From the NCBI GenBank assembly GCA_021769225.1, contig JAETTH010000009.1:1-47290 (forward strand): DNA of 47,290 bases, given 5' to 3'. The position numbers and the translations under genes were made by a program. Positions 18,793 through 26,712 of the stretch are shown here, piece after piece; the stretch's first letter is position 1, and each line of letters opens with the position of its first letter. This DNA comes from Erysipelotrichaceae bacterium. GTDB taxonomy: Bacteria > Bacillota > Clostridia > TANB77 > CAG-508. The notes under the pieces are model-generated. The model was not told the DNA's origin. It saw nothing but the letters and a program-made list of their open reading frames with translations, and ran no database searches.

Positions 18793-19647
18793 ATGAAAAG
18801 AAAACTATTTTATGGAGCAATTATTGTTGTTTGTTTTATTTCCATAATTTTGGCAATTGTAGTACAATTTTCAAAAACATCGAATCAACCAAATCAAATT
18901 TTAAACTCTGCAGATGTTAATATAGAAAACAATACAGAGCCAGGAGAAACAGAAAATCCAATTGACTATGATGCAATTAAAAATGAGTTTAACAATTTAT
19001 TTGCAAATACATTTGAAAGTAACAATTATCAAGAAAGTAAGATAGAAAAAATAAGTGAAGAACAAAAACTTGTCTTCCCATATACGATTCATGAAAAAAA
19101 GGAAGGAAGATATACATTAGATATCAACATTCCTTTTGTTAATATAAAGCAAGAAGAGGCAGAAAAATTAAATACAAAATCAAATGACCTATTTATTAAA
19201 AAAGCTAATGAGATTGTAAGTAGTACGGATGCTCAAAATACAACTTATACTATTGACTACACAGCATCTATTACACAAGATATTCTATCGATTGCAATCA
19301 AAGCAACCTTAAAAGAGGGAAGTAATCCACAAAGAGTTATGATTCAAACCTATAACTATGACCTAAAAAATAACCAACAAGTAACGTTAAGTCAAATCCT
19401 ACAAAATTGGGAAATGGATGAGAAAGATACACAAACCGCTATTTTAGATGGAATAACAGAAATTAATAAAACATCAGAAGCACTTATCCAATCAGGATAT
19501 GATGTATATCAAAGAAATCTAGAAGATGAAATGTACAAGATCGCAAATAGTAATTACTTTTATATTGACAAAACAGGAAGAATCTATGTCATCTATCCAT
19601 ATGGAAACAACCAAGAAACATCAGAATATGATGTAATCGCTTTTTAA
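18793..19647 (+). CDS. Membrane-anchored extracytoplasmic protein, RsiV/DUF3298-like
   Basis: This 284-residue protein has a single N-terminal membrane segment (about 6-28), a low-complexity Asn/Glu stretch, and an extracytoplasmic domain beginning near VFPYTIHEKKEGRYTLDI. The order of strands, the IPFVNI segment and the closing IYVIYPYGNN suggest the DUF4163/DUF3298 pair found in RsiV-like proteins, some of which bind lysozyme. No sigma-factor gene is adjacent, so an anti-sigma role is not supported. The ATG at 18793 is chosen because AAGGAAG lies just upstream. It is monocistronic. Confidence 0.6.
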   Translation: MKRKLFYGAIIVVCFISIILAIVVQFSKTSNQPNQILNSADVNIENNTEPGETENPIDYDAIKNEFNNLFANTFESNNYQESKIEKISEEQKLVFPYTIHEKKEGRYTLDINIPFVNIKQEEAEKLNTKSNDLFIKKANEIVSSTDAQNTTYTIDYTASITQDILSIAIKATLKEGSNPQRVMIQTYNYDLKNNQQVTLSQILQNWEMDEKDTQTAILDGITEINKTSEALIQSGYDVYQRNLEDEMYKIANSNYFYIDKTGRIYVIYPYGNNQETSEYDVIAF

Positions 19648-19657
19648 AATAAAAAAG

Positions 19658-19681
19658 ATCGGTTATCTTCTGATAACCGAT
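19658..19681. terminator. Perfect 10-bp hairpin after the membrane-anchored gene
   Basis: ATCGGTTATC (19658-19667) and GATAACCGAT (19672-19681) flank TTCT. The T-run is better on the minus strand, so it may end leftward transcripts as well as the + gene. Confidence 0.65.
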
Positions 19682-19712
19682 TTGAAAATAAAAGGGGATG
19701 TTTTCTTTTTTT

Positions 19713-19745
19713 AGTAAATGATCAAAGCACAAATAATCATTTACT
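19713..19745. repeat. 10-bp inverted repeat in a gene-free stretch
   Basis: AGTAAATGAT (19713-19722) pairs with ATCATTTACT (19736-19745) around 13 bases. The 230-base stretch 19648-19881 holds only this dyad and its two flanking hairpins. A small RNA is possible, but no promoter convincingly supports one. Confidence 0.4.
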
Positions 19746-19864
19746 ATGGTTATAATATACCAATGGTTTTTGTCTTTTTTGTGAACGAATAGTGACAAAT
19801 TAGAAAATAAATTCTTAATAAGTTATTAAGAAAACAAACAAAACAAAGAAAATAAAAATAACAA

Positions 19865-19892
19865 AAAGTAGCTAACAATCGTTAGCTACTTT
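19865..19892 (-). terminator. Terminator overlapping the stop codon of the orphan gene
   Basis: A 12-bp perfect stem, AAAGTAGCTAAC and GTTAGCTACTTT, has loop AATC and is followed by a T-run on the minus strand. The stem contains the TAA stop of the gene at 19882. Confidence 0.85.
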
Positions 19893-20217
19893 CTGGTGAA
19901 GATAAAGCCTTAAGAGTGGCCAATTTCTCTGCTCTTTCTTTTTTTGAAAGATTCCGCTTCGGACGATAAATGAAGCCTTCCGAGCGAGGTCTACCTAAGT
20001 TTTGGGGAGAGTCATAAAAATCCAATCTGAAATCTACAATGTCCCCTACTTGAAGAGACCGCATAAAAGAAGTCACTTCTTTTTCTCTCCAACTATAAGT
20101 ACAATTGTGTTCTAAAAACTCAACCCGAAAAACACGGTAACCTTTACGGAGTTTAACCCATTTGACAGAAGAAACTGTTAGAAACGAATACCGAGCTGAA
20201 TAAATTTTTTCTTCCAT
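19882..20217 (-). CDS. Orphan small basic protein with unusual codon use and three CGG codons
   Basis: The function is not recognised. The 111-residue product is basic and strand-rich, with GYRVFRVEF, LQVGDIVDFRLDFYDS and a Lys/Arg/Glu-rich C-terminus (KRNLSKKERAEK). It has no membrane segment. It could be a small nucleic-acid-binding or beta-barrel protein, but this is only an impression. Codon use differs from neighbours: CGG appears three times in frame (complements of 19954-19956, 20059-20061 and 20125-20127), with CGC, CCG, TCG and CTC also present. The zero frame reads as one sensible protein, so CGG would be arginine here. It has its own promoter (20266-20294) and terminator, like an independent cassette, and looks recently acquired. 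Confidence 0.65.
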   Translation of the reverse strand: MEEKIYSARYSFLTVSSVKWVKLRKGYRVFRVEFLEHNCTYSWREKEVTSFMRSLQVGDIVDFRLDFYDSPQNLGRPRSEGFIYRPKRNLSKKERAEKLATLKALSSPESS

Positions 20218-20265
20218 ATGTTTACCTCACTTCTTAAAAGTTGTATATCCTTTACAAGTATTTCT

Positions 20266-20294
20266 ATTATACCATACTTTACATAAAAAAGCAA
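20266..20294 (-). promoter_or_regulatory. Promoter of the orphan gene at 19882
   Basis: On the minus strand TTGCTT (complement of 20289-20294) and TATAAT (complement of 20266-20271) are separated by 17 bases. Confidence 0.65.
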
Positions 20295-20341
20295 AAAAGA
20301 ATCATAAAAGAATATAAAATGATAATAAAAATTAAGAAAAA

Positions 20342-20363
20342 CCACAGATTAGAAAATCTGTGG
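20342..20363 (-). terminator. Terminator after htrA
   Basis: CCACAGATT and AATCTGTGG flank AGAA, with T-rich tails on both strands. It separates htrA from the orphan gene. Confidence 0.8.
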
Positions 20364-20414
20364 CTTTTCTTTTAAGCCTATTTATAATCTAGACTTTATT
20401 TATATAAGGAGTTT

Positions 20415-21665
20415 TTATGGCTGCTCTGCTAAGGTAATGACAATTTCTTTTTCTTGTCCGTTACGATTTACCTTTAATTTTAACTCATCACCAATTTTAT
20501 GAGAATTTTTAATCTTATTTAATTCATCCATAGTTGTTACTTTAGTTCCATCAGCCTCAATAATCACATCACCAACTTTTAAACCGCCTTTTTGAGCTGC
20601 TGAGAAATCTTCTACTTCTTTAATATAAATACCAACGACTAATTTATTGTATTCTGCAGTCTTTTGATCTAAATCAATACCTGTAATACCAATATATGGT
20701 CTTTTTACTTTACTATATTGAATTAATTGTGCAGTAATATCCTTAGTAGCATTAATAGGAATTGCAAATCCCATACCTTCTACACCAGTTCCTTGTAATT
20801 TTAACGTATTAACACCAATAACTTGACCTTTGCTATTAACTAAAGCACCACCACTATTACCAGAATTAATAGCAGCATCTGTTTGAATTAAAGTAAAAGT
20901 TTTTCCATCTGAATCTGTCACTTTACGATCTACTGCACTAATAATACCTGCAGTAACACTGTTATTTAATCCTAAAGGATTACCAACAGCCATTGAAAAT
21001 TCACCAACTTGTATACTATCAGAATCACCAAGCTCTGCAGCAGTCAAACCAGTTTTTTCAATCTTTAAAACAGCTAAATCTGTTTGTTCATCAGTTCCAA
21101 CAATTTTAGCCTCATATTCTGTCTCATCATTATATAAAGTAATCGTCACTTTACTTGCTTTTCCAAGTTCATAAAAAGAAGAACTAGAAGAAGAATTTAC
21201 AATATGGTTATTTGTTAAAATATAGCCATCTTCACTGATAATAATTCCAGAACCAGAAGCAGTAGCCGTTTGTGATGTATTAAATAAAGAATTTACAACA
21301 TATTCTACTTTAATACCAACAATAGATGGACGAACTTTGTTTGCAACACCAACCCCTGTGTCAGAATAGTTTGCCAAAGAAACTAAATTAGTATTTAAAT
21401 TATTTCCAGACGTAGTTGCCGATTCTGTATTAGCAACAGTTTGATTTCCTACGATTTTTTCTCTAATCTGAGGAATACCAAAACATGTTCCGATAACAAC
21501 AGCAGTACCTACCACGCCACAAAAGAAAGGTAAGACTACTGTTTTGCCAAATCCCAATTTTGCTTTTTGCTCTTCAAAACCAGAAACCGTTTTATAGGTT
21601 GTTTCAAATGTGTTTTGTTTTTGAGTTGGATTTTGATTTTCGCTTTGATTTTCATTGTTTTCCAT
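20415..21665 (-). CDS. htrA: HtrA/DegP-type membrane serine protease
   Basis: This 416-residue protease degrades or refolds damaged exported proteins. After a polar N-terminus, one membrane helix (about 48-70) anchors it with the protease domain outside. The catalytic triad is visible as the His in ILTNNHIV, the Asp in TDLAVLKI and the Ser in INSGNSGGALV. A single PDZ domain follows, with VGIYIKEVEDFSAAQKGGLKVGDVI. The start is the ATG at 21665, because GGGAGGT lies just before it; an in-frame ATG five codons upstream contains that site within its own codons and is not preferred. No CssR-like operator was recognised. Confidence 0.94.
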   Translation of the reverse strand: MENNENQSENQNPTQKQNTFETTYKTVSGFEEQKAKLGFGKTVVLPFFCGVVGTAVVIGTCFGIPQIREKIVGNQTVANTESATTSGNNLNTNLVSLANYSDTGVGVANKVRPSIVGIKVEYVVNSLFNTSQTATASGSGIIISEDGYILTNNHIVNSSSSSSFYELGKASKVTITLYNDETEYEAKIVGTDEQTDLAVLKIEKTGLTAAELGDSDSIQVGEFSMAVGNPLGLNNSVTAGIISAVDRKVTDSDGKTFTLIQTDAAINSGNSGGALVNSKGQVIGVNTLKLQGTGVEGMGFAIPINATKDITAQLIQYSKVKRPYIGITGIDLDQKTAEYNKLVVGIYIKEVEDFSAAQKGGLKVGDVIIEADGTKVTTMDELNKIKNSHKIGDELKLKVNRNGQEKEIVITLAEQP

Positions 21666-21866
21666 AACAATACCTCCCAAATATCATTTATATTATCATA
21701 ACCTAAACTATTCATATGATACAAGTATTTTGTGAAAAAAATGTGAATAAATTGTAGCTTTTCGTAGGAAAAAATAGAAGGAAAAAGAAAAGAAAGATTG
21801 AAAAACAAATAAGATATGTATATAATGAAAACAACAAACATAGAAAGATAAAAAAGGAAGTAAAAA

Positions 21867-22493
21867 ATGAAAGAAAAAGAATTAGACAGATTAACCAATT
21901 TAAAAAGTAAAGAAATACAGTTATATCAAAATGGAATTCAAACAATTTGTGGAATTGATGAAGCGGGAAGAGGACCACTAGCTGGGCCAGTAGTAATTGC
22001 AGCATGTGTTATGCCTAAAGATTCTATAATTGAAGGGGTTAATGATTCCAAAAAAATATCAGAAAAGAAAAGAGAACTGCTATATGAACAAATAACAAAA
22101 GAAGCTATTAGCTATGGAGTTGGAATTATTGACCAAAAACGAATTGACGAAATTAATATTTTAAATGCAACCAAAGAGGGATTAACAACAGCATTAAAAG
22201 AACTAAAAATAAGACCAGATTTAATTTTAGTAGATGCACTTACTCATATAGACACATTAGGAATTCCATATCAATCCATTATTAAAGGAGATGCAACTTG
22301 CTATTGTATTGCAGCAGCATCTATTATTGCAAAAGTAACAAGAGATAGAATCATGAGACAATGGGATGAAATCTATCCACAATATGGATTTGAAAAACAT
22401 AAAGGATATGGAACAAAAGCACATATTGAAGCAATTAAAGAATATGGACTTTGTCCACTTCATAGAAGAAGTTTTGTCAAAAATATTGTATAA
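21867..22493 (+). CDS. rnhB: Ribonuclease HII
   Basis: RNase HII nicks RNA in RNA-DNA hybrids and removes misincorporated ribonucleotides. The 208-residue protein has CGIDEAGRGPLAGPVV (first two acidic ligands at about 31-32), NDSKKIS, an Asp in ILVDALTHID and the C-terminal HKGYGTKAHIEAIKEYG. All are collinear with the family. The ATG at 21867 follows AAAAAGGAAG. The next gene, the nucleoside phosphorylase, starts 18 bases downstream. Confidence 0.96.
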   Translation: MKEKELDRLTNLKSKEIQLYQNGIQTICGIDEAGRGPLAGPVVIAACVMPKDSIIEGVNDSKKISEKKRELLYEQITKEAISYGVGIIDQKRIDEINILNATKEGLTTALKELKIRPDLILVDALTHIDTLGIPYQSIIKGDATCYCIAAASIIAKVTRDRIMRQWDEIYPQYGFEKHKGYGTKAHIEAIKEYGLCPLHRRSFVKNIV

Positions 22494-22510
22494 GGAAGGA
22501 GAAAAAGCTT

Positions 22511-23764
22511 TTGAATATATTAGAAATTATTGCAAAAAAAAGAGATAAAAAGGAACTGTCAAAAGAAGAGATTGAATATTTTGTTCAAGGATATACAAAA
22601 GGAGAAATTACAGATTATCAAGCAGCAGCTCTGGTTATGGCAATTTACCTTAATCAAATGACTGGAAGAGAAATTACTAATTTAACCTTAGCTATGGCAT
22701 ATTCTGGTGATGTACTAGATCTATCCGAAATAGGACAGCAAATAGTAGATAAACATAGTACTGGAGGAGTAGGAGACAAAGTAAGTCTAATTCTTCTTCC
22801 AACTGTTAGTTCATTAGGAGTAAAGATAGCAAAAATGTCAGGAAGAGGATTAGGATTTACAGGAGGAACTGTTGATAAGTTAGAATCCATACCCGGATAT
22901 CAAACTAACTTGCCAATTCAAACATTTATTCAAAATGTAAAAGAAATAGGAATTAGTATGATAGGTCAAACATTAAACCTAGCACCAGCTGATAAAAAAC
23001 TTTATGCTTTAAGAGATACCATATCTTGTACAGATAGCATTCCATTAATAGCATCTAGTATTATGAGCAAAAAAATAGCAAGTGGAGCACAAAACATTGT
23101 ATTAGATGTAACCTATGGAAGCGGAGCTTTTATGAAAACGAAAGAAGAGGCAAATAAGCTAGCTAAAACAATGCAAGAAATAGGAGAGTTAGCAGGAAAA
23201 AATGTAACATGTATTTTAACTAGTATGGAACAACCATTAGGAAAAGCAGTAGGAAATACCTTAGAAGTTATTGAAACAATTCGTGCACTAAATGGACAAA
23301 TAGAGCCAGATGTAGAACAAGTCATCCTACTACTTGGAAGTCATATGCTTAAAATGGGAGGACTAGGAGATAATTTAGAAGAAAACAAAGAAAAAATAAA
23401 AGATGCCATAAAAAGTGGAAAAGCATTTCAAAAGTTTATACAAATGGTGGAAAAACAAGGAGGAGATATATCTTATCTACTTCATCCAGAAAAATTTGAA
23501 AAAGCAAAATATATAACCCCAGTTTTAGCAGAAAAAGAAGGGAAAATACAAAAATTACATGCACTTTCCATTGCAGAAATTGCATGTAGCTTAGGAGCAG
23601 GAAGAACCAGAAAAGAAGATAAAATCGATCCAGCAGTTGGAATCGTTTTAGAAAAGAAAATAGGAGACAAAGTAAAGAAACAAGATACATTAGGATATCT
23701 TTATGCTAATCGAGAAATAACACAACAAGAGAAGGAAAAGTTTTTAAACAGCTATGTGATATAA
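22511..23764 (+). CDS. pdp: Pyrimidine-nucleoside phosphorylase
   Basis: This enzyme cleaves uridine, deoxyuridine or thymidine with phosphate for nucleoside salvage. The 417-residue protein has an N-terminal helical domain (EEIEYFVQGYTKGEITDYQ), the phosphate-binding KHSTGGVGDKVSL, and the family signature SGRGLGFTGGTVDKLESIPG. A C-terminal alpha/beta domain follows. It is somewhat shorter than the usual 430-440 residues at its C-terminus. The start is TTG at 22511, preceded by AAGGAAGGAG. It is probably cotranscribed with rnhB and ends at the terminator at 23774. Confidence 0.93.
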   Translation: MNILEIIAKKRDKKELSKEEIEYFVQGYTKGEITDYQAAALVMAIYLNQMTGREITNLTLAMAYSGDVLDLSEIGQQIVDKHSTGGVGDKVSLILLPTVSSLGVKIAKMSGRGLGFTGGTVDKLESIPGYQTNLPIQTFIQNVKEIGISMIGQTLNLAPADKKLYALRDTISCTDSIPLIASSIMSKKIASGAQNIVLDVTYGSGAFMKTKEEANKLAKTMQEIGELAGKNVTCILTSMEQPLGKAVGNTLEVIETIRALNGQIEPDVEQVILLLGSHMLKMGGLGDNLEENKEKIKDAIKSGKAFQKFIQMVEKQGGDISYLLHPEKFEKAKYITPVLAEKEGKIQKLHALSIAEIACSLGAGRTRKEDKIDPAVGIVLEKKIGDKVKKQDTLGYLYANREITQQEKEKFLNSYVI

Positions 23765-23773
23765 AAGAATAAA

Positions 23774-23807
23774 AAAGAAAAAGCCATAGTCTTATGGCTT
23801 TTTCTTT
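23774..23807. terminator. Bidirectional terminator between pdp and tyrS
   Basis: A 15-bp perfect stem, AAAGAAAAAGCCATA and TATGGCTTTTTCTTT, has a 4-base loop. Convergent genes share it. Confidence 0.9.
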
Positions 23808-25020
23808 ATAACTCTAATTTATGATATACTTTTTTACCTTTTCTTAAAATAGCATAACCATCTTTAAAATCCTTATCTGATAATTGGTAAGCAACATCAG
23901 AAACTTTTTCATCATTTAAAGAAATACCACCTTGAGAAATTAAAATCTTAGCTTGACCTTTTGAAGGAGCTAAACCTGCAGCAATTAAAGCATCTAAAAT
24001 AGAAATATTACAATCTTCAATTTGAGTAGAAGGCATATTAGAAAGATCTCCCCCTCCACCAAATAAAGCACTAGCGGCTTGCTCTGCTTTTTTTGCTTCT
24101 TCTTCACCATGAATTAACTTGGTAATTTCAAAAGCAGCTACCTTTTTAGCCTCATTAATCTGTTCACCTTCTAAAGAACATAAGCGATTTACCTCATCCA
24201 TTGGAAGAAAAGTAAGAAGACAAAGAACTTTACGAACATCGTCATCTGCGATATTTCTCCAGTATTGATAAAATTCATATGGAGATGTTTTAGTAGGATC
24301 TAACCATAGAGCACCTTTTTCTGTTTTACCCATTTTTTTGCCTTCTTTTGTTGTAAGAAGTTTAAAGGTTAAACCATAAGCATCTTGTTTTCCAATTTTA
24401 CGAATTAATTCAACACCACCAATGATATTAGACCATTGATCATTTCCTCCCATTTGTAATTTACAACCATAATGCTCATGTAAATACAAGAAATCATAAG
24501 ATTGCATTAACATATAACCAAGTTCAAAAAAGGTAAGACCTCTTTCCATTCTTTGTTTGTAGCATTCTGCAGCAAGCATACGATTGACACTAAATAGAGA
24601 ACCGATATCACGCATAAATTCTACAAAGTTTAATTTTAAAAGCCAATCTGCATTATTTACCATAATAGCAGCATTAGGACCATCAAAATCTAAAAACTTT
24701 GACATTTGAACTTTAAAACAATCAACATTATGATTAATCTCCTCACGAGTCATCATTCTTCTCATATCTGTTTTTCCAGATGGATCACCAATTGTAGCTG
24801 TACCTCCACCAAGTAAAATAATTGGTTTGTGACCAGCCTTTTGCATATGGCTAGCAACCATTAAAGAAACAAAGTGTCCAACATGAAGACTATCAGCTGT
24901 TGGATCAAAACCAATATAAAAAGGAACACTCTCCTTCTCAAATAAAGCTTTTACTTCTTCTTGGTCTGTCATTTGTTCAATAAAGTCTCTCTCAAATAAT
25001 GTATCAAAAACATTTGCCAT
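23806..25020 (-). CDS. tyrS: Tyrosyl-tRNA synthetase
   Basis: This class I synthetase charges tRNA-Tyr. The 404 residues contain the HIGH-type motif in DSLHVGH, the Tyr-binding [21 protein letters not shown], and the KMSKS-type loop [11 protein letters not shown]-terminal S4-like RNA-binding domain ([13 protein letters not shown]) closes the protein. The ATG at 25020 follows AGGAGG. It is 22 bases downstream of a small zinc-ribbon gene. No T-box leader was recognised directly upstream or before that gene. Confidence 0.96.
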   Translation of the reverse strand: MANVFDTLFERDFIEQMTDQEEVKALFEKESVPFYIGFDPTADSLHVGHFVSLMVASHMQKAGHKPIILLGGGTATIGDPSGKTDMRRMMTREEINHNVDCFKVQMSKFLDFDGPNAAIMVNNADWLLKLNFVEFMRDIGSLFSVNRMLAAECYKQRMERGLTFFELGYMLMQSYDFLYLHEHYGCKLQMGGNDQWSNIIGGVELIRKIGKQDAYGLTFKLLTTKEGKKMGKTEKGALWLDPTKTSPYEFYQYWRNIADDDVRKVLCLLTFLPMDEVNRLCSLEGEQINEAKKVAAFEITKLIHGEEEAKKAEQAASALFGGGGDLSNMPSTQIEDCNISILDALIAAGLAPSKGQAKILISQGGISLNDEKVSDVAYQLSDKDFKDGYAILRKGKKVYHKLEL

Positions 25021-25042
25021 GAGTATTTCCTCCTATTCTTCA

Positions 25043-25300
25043 TTATAATTTTATATTACCGCTATTGATGAATTGTTCTTTCAAAGAAGCAAATTCTTTT
25101 TTTTCAAAATAGCGATTTAAATTTTTTTGAGCAATTCCTGTTTGATAAGAAATTGATTCTAAAGATGTGATATTTTCTGCATCTTGAATATATGATTTCA
25201 ATGTTGCAATATCTGCATGATCTTTTGCCTCACAATTACAACATACATCATGATCTGATACAAAAAAACATCCACAACGTTTACATTTTTTAAACTCCAT
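25043..25300 (-). CDS. Small YvyF-like zinc-ribbon protein
   Basis: This is an 85-residue protein. The N-terminus has two Cys pairs (CKRCGCFFVSDHDVCCNC) suited to zinc binding. The rest is helical, with an SYQTGIAQKNLNRYF segment like a degenerate helix-turn-helix. The layout resembles YvyF/TIGR03826-type proteins found in flagellar operons, but no flagellar genes are nearby. It precedes tyrS by 22 bases and is likely in the same transcript. The family call is from the motif pattern only. Confidence 0.62.
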   Translation of the reverse strand: MEFKKCKRCGCFFVSDHDVCCNCEAKDHADIATLKSYIQDAENITSLESISYQTGIAQKNLNRYFEKKEFASLKEQFINSGNIKL

Positions 25301-25512
25301 GGTATCTTAGCTCCTTTATCCATCTTTTTATGGCAATCATTGTATCATAAAAAAAAGAAAAATGGAATAAAAATAAAGAAAAAGACGAAAAAATAAAAAA
25401 GAAAGCTTAGAAATAATATAGCTTCTTTCTTTCTGGTAAGAACATTACAATAATCCCTTGACATAAAGCTAAGAGGGATATAAAATAAAATCATAAAAAA
25501 GGTAAAATTTTC

Positions 25513-25557
25513 TTGACAAAGCAATAAAAATAAATATAATAATGATAATCATTATCA
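25513..25557 (+). promoter_or_regulatory. perR promoter with a perfect PerR/Fur-type operator
   Basis: TTGACA (25513-25518) and TATAAT (25535-25540) are 16 bases apart. Immediately downstream lies TGATAAT-C-ATTATCA (25543-25557), a perfect 7-1-7 inverted repeat of the Fur/PerR class. It covers the likely transcription start, so autorepression of perR and the following rubrerythrin gene is predicted. Confidence 0.85.
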
Positions 25558-25576
25558 TTATCGAGGTGGTAATAAT

Positions 25577-25987
25577 ATGAAAAAATTTAGTAAGCAAAGA
25601 GAATTGATCTTAGAATCTTTAAAAAACAGAACAGATCATCCAACAGCAGAGAAGTTATTTATGGATTTAAAAAAAGAAATGCCAGACCTAGGAATAGCAA
25701 CTGTTTACCGTAATTTAACAGATCTATGCGAAGAAGGAGCAATCATTAAAATCAAAGCCAGATCTGGCCCCGATAGATACGATGGAAATACAATGCCACA
25801 TATCCATTTTACTTGTAGAAACTGTGGAGATATTCAAGATATTTTTCTATATGAGTTACAAATTAAAAGACTAGATAATGAAATGAAAAAATTAGCAACT
25901 GAGATTGAAGCAGAAACAACTGGCTCAACAATTGAACTTGTTGGATTTTGCAAAAGATGTAAAAAAGCTGCTAAGAAAAATATATAA
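25577..25987 (+). CDS. perR: PerR-type peroxide-sensing Fur-family repressor
   Basis: This 136-residue repressor has an N-terminal winged helix (IATVYRNLTDLCEEGAI). The RYDGN and HIHFTCRNC segments match the regulatory metal site, and two CxxC pairs (CRNC, CKRC) the structural zinc site. The acidic residue five positions after the second Cys of CRNC is Asp, as in PerR, where Fur has Glu; this supports peroxide sensing through histidine oxidation. The reverse rubrerythrin gene 18 bases downstream is a known PerR target in Clostridia. The ATG at 25577 follows GAGGTGG. Confidence 0.9.
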   Translation: MKKFSKQRELILESLKNRTDHPTAEKLFMDLKKEMPDLGIATVYRNLTDLCEEGAIIKIKARSGPDRYDGNTMPHIHFTCRNCGDIQDIFLYELQIKRLDNEMKKLATEIEAETTGSTIELVGFCKRCKKAAKKNI

Positions 25988-26005
25988 AATATAAGGAGGA
26001 ACCAT

Positions 26006-26557
26006 ATGAAAGCATATGTATGTAAAGTTTGTGGATATATCCACTTTGGAGAAGAAGCTCCAGAAAAATGCCCACAATGTGGAGCACCAAAGGACAAATT
26101 TGTACTAAAAGAAGAAGGAGAAGAAAAGAAATACGCTGATGAACATGTTATTGGTGTAGCCCAAGGGTTAGATGAAGAAGTAGTAAAAGGACTAAGAGAT
26201 AACTTCATGGGAGAATGTACAGAAGTTGGTATGTACCTTGCTATGAGTCGTCAAGCAGATAGAGAAGGATATCCAGAAATAGCAGAAGCATTTAAAAGAT
26301 ATGCTTTAGAAGAAGCAGAACATGCTGCAAAATTTGCTGAGTTATTAGGAGAAATTGTATATCCAGATACAAAGAAAAATGTAACATTAAGAGCAGAAGC
26401 AGAATGTGGAGCTTGCTTAGGTAAAAAAGAATTAGCAACAAGAGCAAAACAATTAGGATATGACGCAATTCATGACACTGTACATGAAATGTGTAAAGAT
26501 GAAGCTCGTCATGGAAAAGGATTTGACGGATTACTAAAAAGATATTTTAGTAAATAA
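26006..26557 (+). CDS. Reverse rubrerythrin
   Basis: This is a peroxide/oxygen-scavenging di-iron protein of 183 residues. The rubredoxin domain is at the N-terminus with Cys6, Cys9, Cys22 and Cys25. The ferritin-like domain follows, with iron-binding [28 protein letters not shown] and [11 protein letters not shown]. The domain order is the reverse of classical rubrerythrin and matches revRbr of Clostridium acetobutylicum, which is derepressed in perR mutants. AAGGAGG precedes the ATG at 26006. Transcription presumably starts at the PerR-controlled promoter. Confidence 0.95.
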   Translation: MKAYVCKVCGYIHFGEEAPEKCPQCGAPKDKFVLKEEGEEKKYADEHVIGVAQGLDEEVVKGLRDNFMGECTEVGMYLAMSRQADREGYPEIAEAFKRYALEEAEHAAKFAELLGEIVYPDTKKNVTLRAEAECGACLGKKELATRAKQLGYDAIHDTVHEMCKDEARHGKGFDGLLKRYFSK

Positions 26558-26587
26558 TAAATAAAAATAAGATAAATAAGAAAAAAT

Positions 26588-26632
26588 AAAACGAAGTAGC
26601 AAGGATAGAAAATCTAGTTACTTCGTTTTTTA
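26588..26632 (+). terminator. Terminator after the perR-rubrerythrin unit
   Basis: AAAACGAAGTA (26588-26598) pairs with TACTTCGTTTT (26619-26629). The T-run touches the -35 box of the next promoter. Confidence 0.85.
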
Positions 26633-26661
26633 TTGACATGACTCTAAAAAGTCAGTATAAT
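26633..26661 (+). promoter_or_regulatory. Sigma-A promoter of the glycosyltransferase gene
   Basis: TTGACA (26633-26638) and TATAAT (26656-26661) are separated by 17 bases, directly after the terminator. Confidence 0.85.
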
Positions 26662-26712
26662 TTCCTAAGAATAAAAATTAAATGATAAAGGAAAATAATA
26701 GGAGAGAAAAAG

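Noticed and set aside
19713-19745. Mobile-element terminal repeat
   Set aside because: The inverted repeat encloses only 13 bases and no transposase is near; it is a simple RNA hairpin or an operator.
23806-25500. T-box riboswitch for tyrS
   Set aside because: No T-box sequence or long leader with a terminator/antiterminator pair is visible upstream of tyrS or of the small gene before it.
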